5,417 nucleotides of DNA from Kiritimatiellia bacterium (GTDB taxonomy: Bacteria; Verrucomicrobiota; Kiritimatiellia; RFP12; UBA1067), in assembly GCA_017430155.1 (NCBI GenBank), contig JAFRNO010000304.1, positions 1 through 5,417 of the forward strand, written 5' to 3'. This document shows positions 1-5,417 of the stretch, one piece after another. Position numbers and translations under genes: made by a program. Position 1 is the first letter of the stretch. Each line of letters begins with the position of its first letter. The notes under the pieces were generated by a model. It was given only the letters and a program-made list of their open reading frames with translations, was not told the DNA's origin and searched no databases.

Positions 1-1
1 C

Positions 2-3000
2 TTCACGCCCGGCGCGGCGAATCCAGCGATGGTCTTGATCGCGTTCAACCGCTGGACCGGTTCGGACTGTTACGAAATCGGCATCGGCAACATCTCGCAT
101 CAAGGCAAGTCCATCGACTACACGTGGATGGGCGACGAGAACACGCGCGAGAGGATGTCGAGCCTCGCCTACGAGGTGGCGAAGATCGAAATCTGGACGG
201 CGGCGGACGTGCCGGCGGACGCGGCGTTCGTGCGCATCAACGGCGTCGCGTCGGAAGGCGGCGGCGAGGCGACGGTGAAGGGCGAGGTGGTGAACTTCGG
301 CGAAGGCGCGGACTCGGCGACCGTCACGCTCGAATGGTCCACCGATCCCGCGTTCGCCACGGTGGCGGGCTCCACGAACCTCGGCGCCGTGGCGGAGACC
401 GGCGCGCTGACGGCCACGGCGACGGGCATCACGACCGGCGAGACGTGGTACTTCCGCTTCACGAGCGTGAACAGCGAGAACGTGAGCGCGGCGGGCGGCG
501 TGAGCGACCCGTTCGCCTACAGCGAGGGCGTGTGGCGTCCGCAGACGTCGGGCGACGTCTGGACGTCCGTCGCGTGGCTGCAGAACGGCGCGGGCTCGCC
601 CGTCGCGTTCAATCCCGCATGGTCGGCCCTCTTCGACGGACAGGAAGCGACGAAGGTCGCGTCCGTGCAGGTGCCGGAGAGCGTCGCGACGGAGCAGGTG
701 AGGTTCGACGCGGCCGAGGACTACACGCTCGGCGGCACGGGCTCGATCGCGTCCAAGCGGCTCGTGAAGCAGGGCACGGGCACGCTCACGCTCGAGGCGG
801 GCGTGCTCGCCGAGACGCCCAATATCGACGTCGAGGGCGGCACGGTGAAGATCGGCGACGACGCCGTCACGGGTGCGGCGGGCATGGACAACGGCACGAT
901 CACCGTCAAGAACGGCGCGCAGTTCGACGTGAACTACACCGACACGACCGGCGGCTCGGACCGTCCGCGCGCCCTGATCACCAGCAAGAAGAAGTTCGTC
1001 ATCGAGGGCGACGGCCCCGACGGGCAGGGCGCGCTCATCTCGTCCTCCACCGCCACGGCCTGGAACAACGCCCTGAGCGGCGGCGTCGAGCTGACGGGCG
1101 ACGCGTCGATTGGCGGACCTGGCCGGCTTGAGATACGGAAAAACGCCGTCACGGGGCCGACCAACGTCGCGCTCACCGTGAAGATGAATCGTGGCTACGG
1201 TTTCGGCGTCAACACCGCAATCTCCGTCGGAAAGGTCATCATCCCTGATGAGGGCAAGATGAAGTTCGAGGGAACCTCGCTGACAATTGACGTCCCGCAC
1301 GGCTTCGACCTCTACGGCGTTCTGAAGTTCTACGGCGGAAACGGCACGTGGAACGTGAACGCCATCACCGCGTACGGCTCGAACGCGCAGTTGGGCAACG
1401 ACCACAGCTCCACGACCGCGTACATCAAGGCGCCGCTCAACGTGTCCGCCGGCGCGACGCTCACGCTGCTTGGCGGCGGCACGACGGTCTACAGCAACGG
1501 CGTGGTGAACGCCGGAACGATCAACCGCTCCAACGGCAACCACTATCTGCACGGAGACGCGGTGAACGTGGGCAATCCGCTCCTCAAGTCGAACGGCAAC
1601 CTCTACTGGTATCCGTGGACCGTGACGGGCGATTCGCGCGCCGAGGTGACGGGCGGGCAGCTTTGGCTCTCCGGTCGCTCCGACTGGGGCAACGCTGCGC
1701 TTGCGGTGACGCTCTCCGGCGGCGGCTCGCTCGTGGTCGGCGCCAACAACGACGGATACGGACTGCCGAAGTTCGGCAAGAACAAGCTGTCCGTCACGGC
1801 GGCGGAGGGACATACCGGCACCCTCTACCTGCATCCGGCGGCGTCGGGCTCCATCGACGGGATGACGGTTTCCGGGCTGCTCAACAACTTCTGCTCGCAG
1901 GGTCCGAATGTCAAGTCCAAGCACGGCGGCCCGATCGTGGACCTCCACATGAACGACCTCGTGGTCTCCGCGAACACCTTCCAGGTCGGCACCGTCAACG
2001 GACGCGGCGAGCTGACCGTCACGGGCGAGAACACGCACATCGCCACCAAGGGACTCTTCGCCAACTGGGTGTCGACGAACTACTACGCGGGCGCGCTGAC
2101 CTTCAGGGACGGTCTCCTCGAAGTGGGCTCGAACGGCATCAGCGAGGAGTGGGTCGACCCGATGCGCACCGTGTTCAACATGGAGAGCGGCACGCTGCGC
2201 GCGACCGACAGCTTCTACATCGGCAAGGCCGGCATGACGGCGTCCTTCGGCAGCCCGAAGAAGGGCGGCCGCGTGACGTTCGACCTGAACGGGAAGACGG
2301 TGACGTGGGGCACGGGCCTCAACGGCGCGAGCGACGTGACGCTCACGGGCGCGGGATCGTTCGCGCCGGACCGTCCCGGCATCCAGGGCATTCCGACCGG
2401 CAAGTGGACGGTGGACGCGACGGGCGGGGCCGACCTCCGGAACGCGGCGGGCTTCGCGGGCGGGTTTTCGCTCGGGGAGAACGCGGCAGCCACGCTCGAC
2501 ATCGCCGGAACGAGCCTGGTCGAGTTCGTCGCCTGGACGTGGCACGACAACGCCTGGAACATCATGCGCCCGCGCTTCGCCGCGGACGTGCCGATGTCGT
2601 CGCACGTCGCGACGTCGCTCACGTACTTCAACCGCGCGGCGTCGGCGATCAGGGACAGGAAAGACGGAAACGGCTCCGGCTTCAACTACTTCGGCGAGTT
2701 CTACGTGAGCGAGGCGCAGGCGGGAACGTGGACCTTCAACCACTATGCCAAGACGCACTTCGGCATCATGATCGACGACACCGAGCTTTCCAATCCCGGG
2801 GCGAACAAAGACACGACCGTGACCAAGGCGCTGACTGCGGGATGGCACAAGTTCATGGTCTCCGCCTACACGAGCGGGGCCAATGCGCAGATCGGACCCT
2901 ACAGCGGCGCCGACGCGATCAAGTTCAAGGCTCCCGGCGACACCGCCTACACCGTGTTCGACTCCACCACCGTCCCGATGCGCATGCGCCAGCACCTTGG

Positions 3001-3979
3001 CGCGCGCACGAGCGTGCGCTGGCGCAAGTACGCCAATCCGGGCAACAACCTCGGCGTGTACGCCACGTGCGACGAGAGCAAGTTCGCCGCCATTGACACG
3101 ATCACGAACACCCTGGCGACACTCCATACCAGCTACGCGACCGGCGTCAACGCGCCGAACGGCGGCGCCGTGGGCCGCTACGACGGCTACTTCAAGGTGG
3201 ACAAGGAGAACGCGGGGCAGTGGACGTTCACCGGCAAGTACGGCAACCAGATCGCGCTCGACGTCGACGGCCGCCGTCTCTTCGCCGCGACCGCCAACGA
3301 CGCGCAGGTCAGCGCCCGCATGACGCTGGCCGAGGGCTGGCACAAGTTCGACGTCCGCGTGGGCAACAACGCGACGAACACGACAGACGTCTCGGGCGGA
3401 AAGCTCACCGACGCCGACGGCAACGTCTGCTCGCTCATGTTCCGCGTGGGCGACGGCGTTAACCATTCGTTCGACGAGCGGTACCTGCCGATCGCGTACA
3501 CGACGGGCGTCGCGCAGAAGTTCGAGCGGCCCGGCCTCAGCGGCGAGATCGAGCTCGCCGCCGGATCGTCCCTCACGAACGCGCCGCAGAAAGGCGGCTG
3601 GTGCCCGATCTACGGTACGCTGAAGGGCACCGGCACGCTCTCAGGTCCGTTCCGCTTCACGGGCGATGACAACCGCTGGGAGGTGACAGGCGCCAGCAGA
3701 GACATCTCCCTCAACGCGGTGACGTTCGCCGACGCGGACGCGAACGCGCTTGCCGGCCTGAAAAAGCTGGAAGTGACGTTCGACGCCAAGCCCACGAAGG
3801 GCCGCTACGAGCTTTCGGACGCGCTTGGCCTCACGGCGGAGACGGTGGGCGACGTGGCGCTGACGGTCACCGACGCAGCCGGGAACGACTACGCGGACAT
3901 CATCTCGCTGACGGTGGAAGACGGCAAGCTCCGCCTTGCCAACCCCAGCGCCGTCCGCGCGGTGATCATCATCAGATAG
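2..3979 (+). CDS. Giant secreted/surface beta-solenoid protein with autotransporter-type repeats and two PA14-like modules (5' partial)
   Basis: The frame is open to the left edge and the first ATG (29) has no Shine-Dalgarno sequence, so the gene is 5'-truncated and any signal peptide lies upstream. Residues are counted from that ATG. Residues 67-155 look like an Ig/FN3-type beta-sandwich (E-W-S-T-D-P then T-W-Y-F-R-F). Residues 168-256 resemble the start of autotransporter passenger repeats: G-D-V-W-T-S, A-W-S-A-L-F-D-G, D-Y-T-L-G-G-T-G-S, then K-Q-G-T-G-T-L-T-L, the classic autotransporter-associated beta-strand repeat (TIGR02601/PF12951 style). About 257-830 is low-complexity Gly/Thr/Val/Asn beta-solenoid. 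About 834-983 and 996-1154 are two related PA14-like modules. The C-terminus (about 1195-1316) is again beta-rich and ends V-I-I-I-R. No outer-membrane barrel, LPXTG or VPEP-type sorting signal is visible. The likely role is cell-surface or extracellular, perhaps binding glycans through the PA14-like modules; that is inferred from fold resemblance. No catalytic domain is recognisable. Coding status is very secure, function weak. Confidence 0.93.
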   Translation, partial: FTPGAANPAMVLIAFNRWTGSDCYEIGIGNISHQGKSIDYTWMGDENTRERMSSLAYEVAKIEIWTAADVPADAAFVRINGVASEGGGEATVKGEVVNFGEGADSATVTLEWSTDPAFATVAGSTNLGAVAETGALTATATGITTGETWYFRFTSVNSENVSAAGGVSDPFAYSEGVWRPQTSGDVWTSVAWLQNGAGSPVAFNPAWSALFDGQEATKVASVQVPESVATEQVRFDAAEDYTLGGTGSIASKRLVKQGTGTLTLEAGVLAETPNIDVEGGTVKIGDDAVTGAAGMDNGTITVKNGAQFDVNYTDTTGGSDRPRALITSKKKFVIEGDGPDGQGALISSSTATAWNNALSGGVELTGDASIGGPGRLEIRKNAVTGPTNVALTVKMNRGYGFGVNTAISVGKVIIPDEGKMKFEGTSLTIDVPHGFDLYGVLKFYGGNGTWNVNAITAYGSNAQLGNDHSSTTAYIKAPLNVSAGATLTLLGGGTTVYSNGVVNAGTINRSNGNHYLHGDAVNVGNPLLKSNGNLYWYPWTVTGDSRAEVTGGQLWLSGRSDWGNAALAVTLSGGGSLVVGANNDGYGLPKFGKNKLSVTAAEGHTGTLYLHPAASGSIDGMTVSGLLNNFCSQGPNVKSKHGGPIVDLHMNDLVVSANTFQVGTVNGRGELTVTGENTHIATKGLFANWVSTNYYAGALTFRDGLLEVGSNGISEEWVDPMRTVFNMESGTLRATDSFYIGKAGMTASFGSPKKGGRVTFDLNGKTVTWGTGLNGASDVTLTGAGSFAPDRPGIQGIPTGKWTVDATGGADLRNAAGFAGGFSLGENAAATLDIAGTSLVEFVAWTWHDNAWNIMRPRFAADVPMSSHVATSLTYFNRAASAIRDRKDGNGSGFNYFGEFYVSEAQAGTWTFNHYAKTHFGIMIDDTELSNPGANKDTTVTKALTAGWHKFMVSAYTSGANAQIGPYSGADAIKFKAPGDTAYTVFDSTTVPMRMRQHLGARTSVRWRKYANPGNNLGVYATCDESKFAAIDTITNTLATLHTSYATGVNAPNGGAVGRYDGYFKVDKENAGQWTFTGKYGNQIALDVDGRRLFAATANDAQVSARMTLAEGWHKFDVRVGNNATNTTDVSGGKLTDADGNVCSLMFRVGDGVNHSFDERYLPIAYTTGVAQKFERPGLSGEIELAAGSSLTNAPQKGGWCPIYGTLKGTGTLSGPFRFTGDDNRWEVTGASRDISLNAVTFADADANALAGLKKLEVTFDAKPTKGRYELSDALGLTAETVGDVALTVTDAAGNDYADIISLTVEDGKLRLANPSAVRAVIIIR
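2528..2977 (+). repeat. PA14-like module, copy 1 (residues about 834-983 of the giant protein)
   Basis: The module opens with V-x-W (834-836). Its core at 889-942 reads G-x-F-x-V, A-G-x-W-T-F, I-D-D-x-x-L and A-G-W-H-K-F, and it closes near K-F-K and F-D (977-978). The I-D-D strand followed by a G-W-H-K/R strand is the pattern of PA14/GLEYA beta-barrels, where consecutive acidic residues bind calcium beside the glycan site. D916 and D917 fit that role. The family assignment rests on pattern only. The match to copy 2 is what makes the module boundaries credible. Confidence 0.6.
3014..3490 (+). repeat. PA14-like module, copy 2 (residues about 996-1154 of the giant protein)
   Basis: This module aligns with copy 1 at an offset of 162-171 residues. 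The core 1053-1107 (G-x-F-x-V, A-G-x-W-T-F, V-D-G-x-x-L, E-G-W-H-K-F) aligns with 889-942 with a single one-residue gap. The D916-D917 pair of copy 1 is D1080-G1081 here, with another Asp at 1078. This is closer to the common PA14 'DG' form and suggests the two copies may differ in ligand or calcium binding. A D-A-D-G-N stretch (1128-1132) between strands could be a surface metal loop, but it is not a dockerin repeat. Confidence 0.6.
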
Positions 3980-4033
3980 CCACAGCCACGAACGAAACCA
4001 AGCCACGACCCTCTATCTTTTCAGGCTAGAGAA

Positions 4034-4042
4034 TGATATAAT
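4034..4042 (+). promoter_or_regulatory. Extended -10 promoter for the acyltransferase gene
   Basis: TGATATAAT is a perfect extended -10 (TG-N-TATAAT; hexamer at 4037-4042). No good -35 lies 16-18 bp upstream (TATCTT at the 17-bp position), which is typical of extended -10 promoters. Transcription should begin near 4049, leaving a leader of about 100 nt before the ATG at 4152. The site lies between the two genes and implies transcription independent of the giant gene. Confidence 0.6.
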
Positions 4043-4077
4043 GCGCCCTGGAAAAATATGTACTTCGTTACGCGATA

Positions 4078-4130
4078 CCCGCTGTCAGATGTTTGTCTTG
4101 GGCAACTGGCGAAACGGGAACAAGACGAGC
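4078..4130 (+). promoter_or_regulatory. Potentially structured leader of the acyltransferase mRNA
   Basis: Two interleaved helices can be drawn. In the first, 4091-4100 pairs with 4121-4130: ten pairs, two of them G-U, with an uninterrupted GTCTTG/CAAGAC core. In the second, 4078-4082 and 4084-4088 pair with 4106-4111 and 4115-4118, with small bulges. The left arm of the first lies in the loop of the second, so they form either a tight H-type pseudoknot or two alternative states. The structure ends exactly where the A-rich Shine-Dalgarno segment begins (4131). No known riboswitch class is recognised, and chance pairing is possible. Confidence 0.3.
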
Positions 4131-4151
4131 AAAAGGAATTAGGCTGAGTTT

Positions 4152-4970
4152 ATGACGTTTTTCTTCATAACTTTGCCCTTCTTCGTGCTGGCATGGATAT
4201 TATATACCAACAAGAATGTCCTGCTGTGCGTGGGGAGATGGTTTCTGTCGCGCCGATACCAGATCAAAAATTCCGGAGATATTGTCTTCGCGCCTAACAA
4301 GAACTATCTGATCATGCCAAATCATCCGGCGATTGTTGATCCGGCCATTCTTGTCTCCGAATTGCATAGAAAGGGATTGAGTCTATGTCCCCTGGTGGAT
4401 GAGTCGTTCTTCTCGAATGGATTTGTCCGTCATGTTCTTGCTCTATTCAATGCCGTCCGGGTCCCGGACTTTCGGAGAGCGAACTTCAGGCCGTTTCTGA
4501 AAGTTCGGCCCACGTACAAGGCATCATTGAAAAGGGCGAAGGCCCTCAGTTATTCGGTGCTTGCGCTTTTGACCGCGGGCGAAAACGTTTTGCTGTATCC
4601 CTCGGGACATATAACCGCGGACGGGCGTGAAAGCCTGGAGAACCGGCAACTGGCGTTCAATGTGATCTCGCAATTGCCCAAAGGCGTCGAGGTCATCGGC
4701 GTGCGTATGCGTGGATTGTTTGGCAGCATGTGGAGTCGGGCCGGAGGCAGTCCGCCGCCGCATTTTGTGAAGACATTGATGAAGTCCATTCTGATATGGC
4801 CGTTCTCGATCTTCAGGCGTCGGCGCCGCGTTTCGATATATGCCGAGAACTTGACGGCCAAGGTCATCGAATGGAGCAAGTTGCCAAGAGCTGGGTTCAA
4901 CGGGATGCTTGAGCACTGGTACAACGCGGATCTTGAAATGAAGGGGCTAGACAAGGAACCTGCGACATGA
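4152..4970 (+). CDS. Lysophospholipid / 1-acylglycerol-3-phosphate-type acyltransferase (PlsC/LPLAT superfamily)
   Basis: This is a complete 272-residue protein. The start is fixed by an in-frame TAG at 4140-4142, and ATG 4152 is the first start after it. AAGGA at 4133-4137 is a rather distant ribosome site (14 nt). Residues 2-18 form a hydrophobic N-terminal membrane segment. The catalytic motif is N-H-P-A-I-V-D (H58-x4-D63). V-R-V-P-D-F (102-107) sits where the family has its second substrate-binding block. L-Y-P-S-G-H-I-T (148-155) matches the F-P-E-G-R-I-T block of Aas-like enzymes, but with Ser151 in place of the usual Glu. G-V-R-M-R-G-L-F-G-S (183-192), a membrane-facing stretch about 208-221 with R222-R226 after it, and a final N-G-M-L-E-H-W-Y-N (250-258) follow. 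The family transfers an acyl chain from acyl-ACP or acyl-CoA to a lysophospholipid or glycerolipid at the inner membrane; the exact substrate cannot be read here. G+C is about 52%, well below the upstream gene. Relatives are often paired with an acyl-activating (AMP-binding) ligase, but none follows here. Confidence 0.9.
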   Translation: MTFFFITLPFFVLAWILYTNKNVLLCVGRWFLSRRYQIKNSGDIVFAPNKNYLIMPNHPAIVDPAILVSELHRKGLSLCPLVDESFFSNGFVRHVLALFNAVRVPDFRRANFRPFLKVRPTYKASLKRAKALSYSVLALLTAGENVLLYPSGHITADGRESLENRQLAFNVISQLPKGVEVIGVRMRGLFGSMWSRAGGSPPPHFVKTLMKSILIWPFSIFRRRRRVSIYAENLTAKVIEWSKLPRAGFNGMLEHWYNADLEMKGLDKEPAT

Positions 4971-5041
4971 GCGTCGAGTGCTGGTTCGTAAATCAAATAG
5001 ACACGGCAGAAACACACAAAACCGCATCTCCGTCTAATTGA
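4967..5041 (+). CDS. Possible 24-residue ORF overlapping the acyltransferase stop (ATGA)
   Basis: The start codon shares ATGA (4967-4970) with the stop of the acyltransferase gene, and AAGGA at 4953-4957 lies 9 nt upstream. This is the standard arrangement for translational coupling. The frame starts M-S-V-E-C-W-F-V-N-Q and ends at TGA 5039-5041, inside the palindrome upstream of the next gene. The peptide has no membrane segment, signal or known motif. It may be a real small protein, the stump of a lost downstream partner gene, or chance. ATGA overlaps arise easily at a TGA stop, so confidence is low. Confidence 0.22.
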   Translation: MSVECWFVNQIDTAETHKTASPSN

Positions 5042-5051
5042 AATTTCAATT
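5036..5051. promoter_or_regulatory. Perfect 16-bp palindrome upstream of the third gene's promoter
   Basis: AATTGAAATTTCAATT is a perfect palindrome with 8-bp half-sites and no spacer. It ends 7 bp before the predicted -35 and is centred about 50 bp upstream of the likely transcription start. It could be an operator for a dimeric regulator or, being A/T-rich, an UP-like element. With no loop and no T-tract it is not a normal terminator. Confidence 0.4.
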
Positions 5052-5058
5052 CTTCCCC

Positions 5059-5087
5059 TTGCGAACGCGCCCGCGTTTTGGCATAAT
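5059..5087 (+). promoter_or_regulatory. Sigma70-type promoter for the third gene
   Basis: TTGCGA (5059-5064) and CATAAT (5082-5087) are separated by exactly 17 bp, and TG at 5079-5080 gives an extended -10 (TG-G-CATAAT). The predicted start of transcription is near 5094, leaving a leader of about 113 nt. It is the strongest promoter-like sequence seen in the window. Confidence 0.65.
5064..5077. promoter_or_regulatory. Inverted repeat in the promoter spacer
   Basis: AACGCG-CC-CGCGTT is a perfect 6-bp inverted repeat with a 2-bp centre, lying between the -35 and -10 hexamers. A protein bound here would block RNA polymerase, so a repressor operator is possible. As RNA it would be a 5-bp stem with a GCCC loop and four T residues, a very weak terminator for the preceding gene. 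Neither reading is proven. Confidence 0.35.
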
Positions 5088-5133
5088 GAATGCGCTTGGC
5101 CTACTTGATGTGTAGTAGCGTTCTGCGGTGGGC

Positions 5134-5155
5134 GTTCAGACGGTTCGGTTTGAGC
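5134..5155 (+). promoter_or_regulatory. Hairpin in the third gene's leader
   Basis: GTTCAGAC (5134-5141) pairs with GTTTGAGC (5148-5155) over eight pairs, two of them G-U, around a 6-nt GGTTCG loop. It lies mid-leader, far from the ribosome site. It could stabilise the mRNA; no known element is recognised. Confidence 0.25.
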
Positions 5156-5207
5156 TGCGGAAGCCACTGAGAGCGGGTCTGTCGGATTCTTCAACAGAGG
5201 AATTTAG

Positions 5208-5417
5208 ATGAAAAAAACATTACTGTTGACATGCGCGGTGGCGGCACTGCAAGCGGCTGCGACTTCTGAAACTATCGCAAACAGGGACGTCAATAGCGTG
5301 CTGGTTGTCGAGAGCGGCGACAGCCTTCAAGTCACGAATAACATGTCTATCGCCACGACTGCCGGCGCGACGGGCATTGTCACCAACCGAGGGGCGATGA
5401 CGGTCAAGGATCTTGAC
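5208..5417 (+). CDS. Secreted beta-strand-rich protein, N-terminal part (3' partial)
   Basis: ATG 5208 is preceded by AGAGGA (5196-5201), with GAGG 7 nt before the start, and the frame stays open for 70 codons to the window edge. Residues 1-18 are a textbook Sec signal peptide: M-K-K-T, a hydrophobic L-L-L-T-C-A-V-A-A-L core, and Q-A-A-A before T-S-E, with likely cleavage after A18. The mature part (V-L-V-V-E-S-G-D-S-L, V-T-N-N-M-S-I, G-I-V-T-N-R-G-A-M-T-V) has the short-strand/turn rhythm of a beta-helix passenger, similar in style to the giant upstream protein. It is therefore probably another exported solenoid or adhesin-like protein. The product beyond the signal peptide cannot be named from 50 residues. 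Confidence 0.85.
   Translation, partial: MKKTLLLTCAVAALQAAATSETIANRDVNSVLVVESGDSLQVTNNMSIATTAGATGIVTNRGAMTVKDLD

Noticed and set aside
29..31. ATG 29 as the true start of the giant gene
   Set aside because: No Shine-Dalgarno sequence precedes it, the frame remains open to the left edge, and no signal peptide follows.
124..3096. Long open frames at 124-1131 and 1348-3096 in another + frame
   Set aside because: Their products are extremely Arg-rich and low in hydrophobic residues, as expected from a shifted reading of G+C-rich solenoid codons; the overlapping frame has clear domain structure.
3404..3430. EF-hand/dockerin-like D-A-D-G-N
   Set aside because: A single short acidic loop within a PA14-like module, without the second repeat or helix expected of a dockerin.
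169..4006. Antisense frames opposite the giant gene (for example 2215-2685, 3187-3576, 3641-4006)
   Set aside because: Shadows of G+C-rich coding sequence, with no recognisable domains and Ser/Pro/Ala-biased products.
4011..4031. Hairpin CTCTA/TAGAG after the giant gene as a terminator
   Set aside because: Only a 5-bp A/T-rich stem with an 11-nt loop and no T-tract; it abuts a promoter instead.
4550..5194. 214-codon minus-strand frame across the acyltransferase and the following gap
   Set aside because: It runs opposite the conserved acyltransferase motifs and through a plausible + strand promoter; its product shows no domain.
5208..5243. Lipoprotein signal in the third gene (L-L-L-T-C)
   Set aside because: Thr precedes the Cys where Gly/Ala/Ser is required, and the Cys lies too early in the hydrophobic core; a normal signal peptidase I site after A18 fits better.

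Overview
The window looks like chromosomal DNA from a bacterium that carries very large secreted beta-solenoid proteins. The best guess is the Verrucomicrobiota/Kiritimatiellota/Lentisphaerota group (PVC). The main reason is a passenger-like protein with autotransporter-associated beta-strand repeats but no outer-membrane barrel, joined to PA14-like modules. The taxonomic call is inference from protein style; no rRNA or marker gene is present.

Layout: three genes, all on the + strand. (1) Positions 2-3979 hold the 3' part of a giant surface or secreted protein. The frame is open to the left edge, so its true start and signal peptide lie outside. It runs from an Ig/FN3-like domain, through a long Gly/Thr/Asn-rich beta-solenoid, to two tandem PA14-like modules and a short C-terminal beta domain ending in V-I-I-I-R. 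(2) After 172 bp with an extended -10 promoter and a potentially structured leader, 4152-4970 encodes a complete 272-residue PlsC-type lysophospholipid/glycerolipid acyltransferase. (3) After 237 bp with a second, better promoter and two perfect inverted repeats, a new gene starts at 5208 and runs off the right edge. It has a clear signal peptide followed by the start of another beta-strand-rich secreted protein.

Base composition differs between genes. Sampled 60-base lines of the giant gene reach about 70% G+C (with a dip near 1200-1260), the acyltransferase is about 52-53%, and the start of the third gene is about 57%. The acyltransferase appears to have its own promoter, so there is no sign of an operon with the surface genes. 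A 24-codon frame overlaps its stop codon as ATGA and has its own Shine-Dalgarno-like sequence; it may be a small coupled ORF or the remnant of a lost partner gene.

Nothing here amounts to a recognisable new defence or mobile system. The items most worth a second look are the duplicated PA14-like modules in a barrel-less solenoid protein, the paired palindromes around the third gene's promoter, the acyltransferase leader, and the ATGA micro-ORF.
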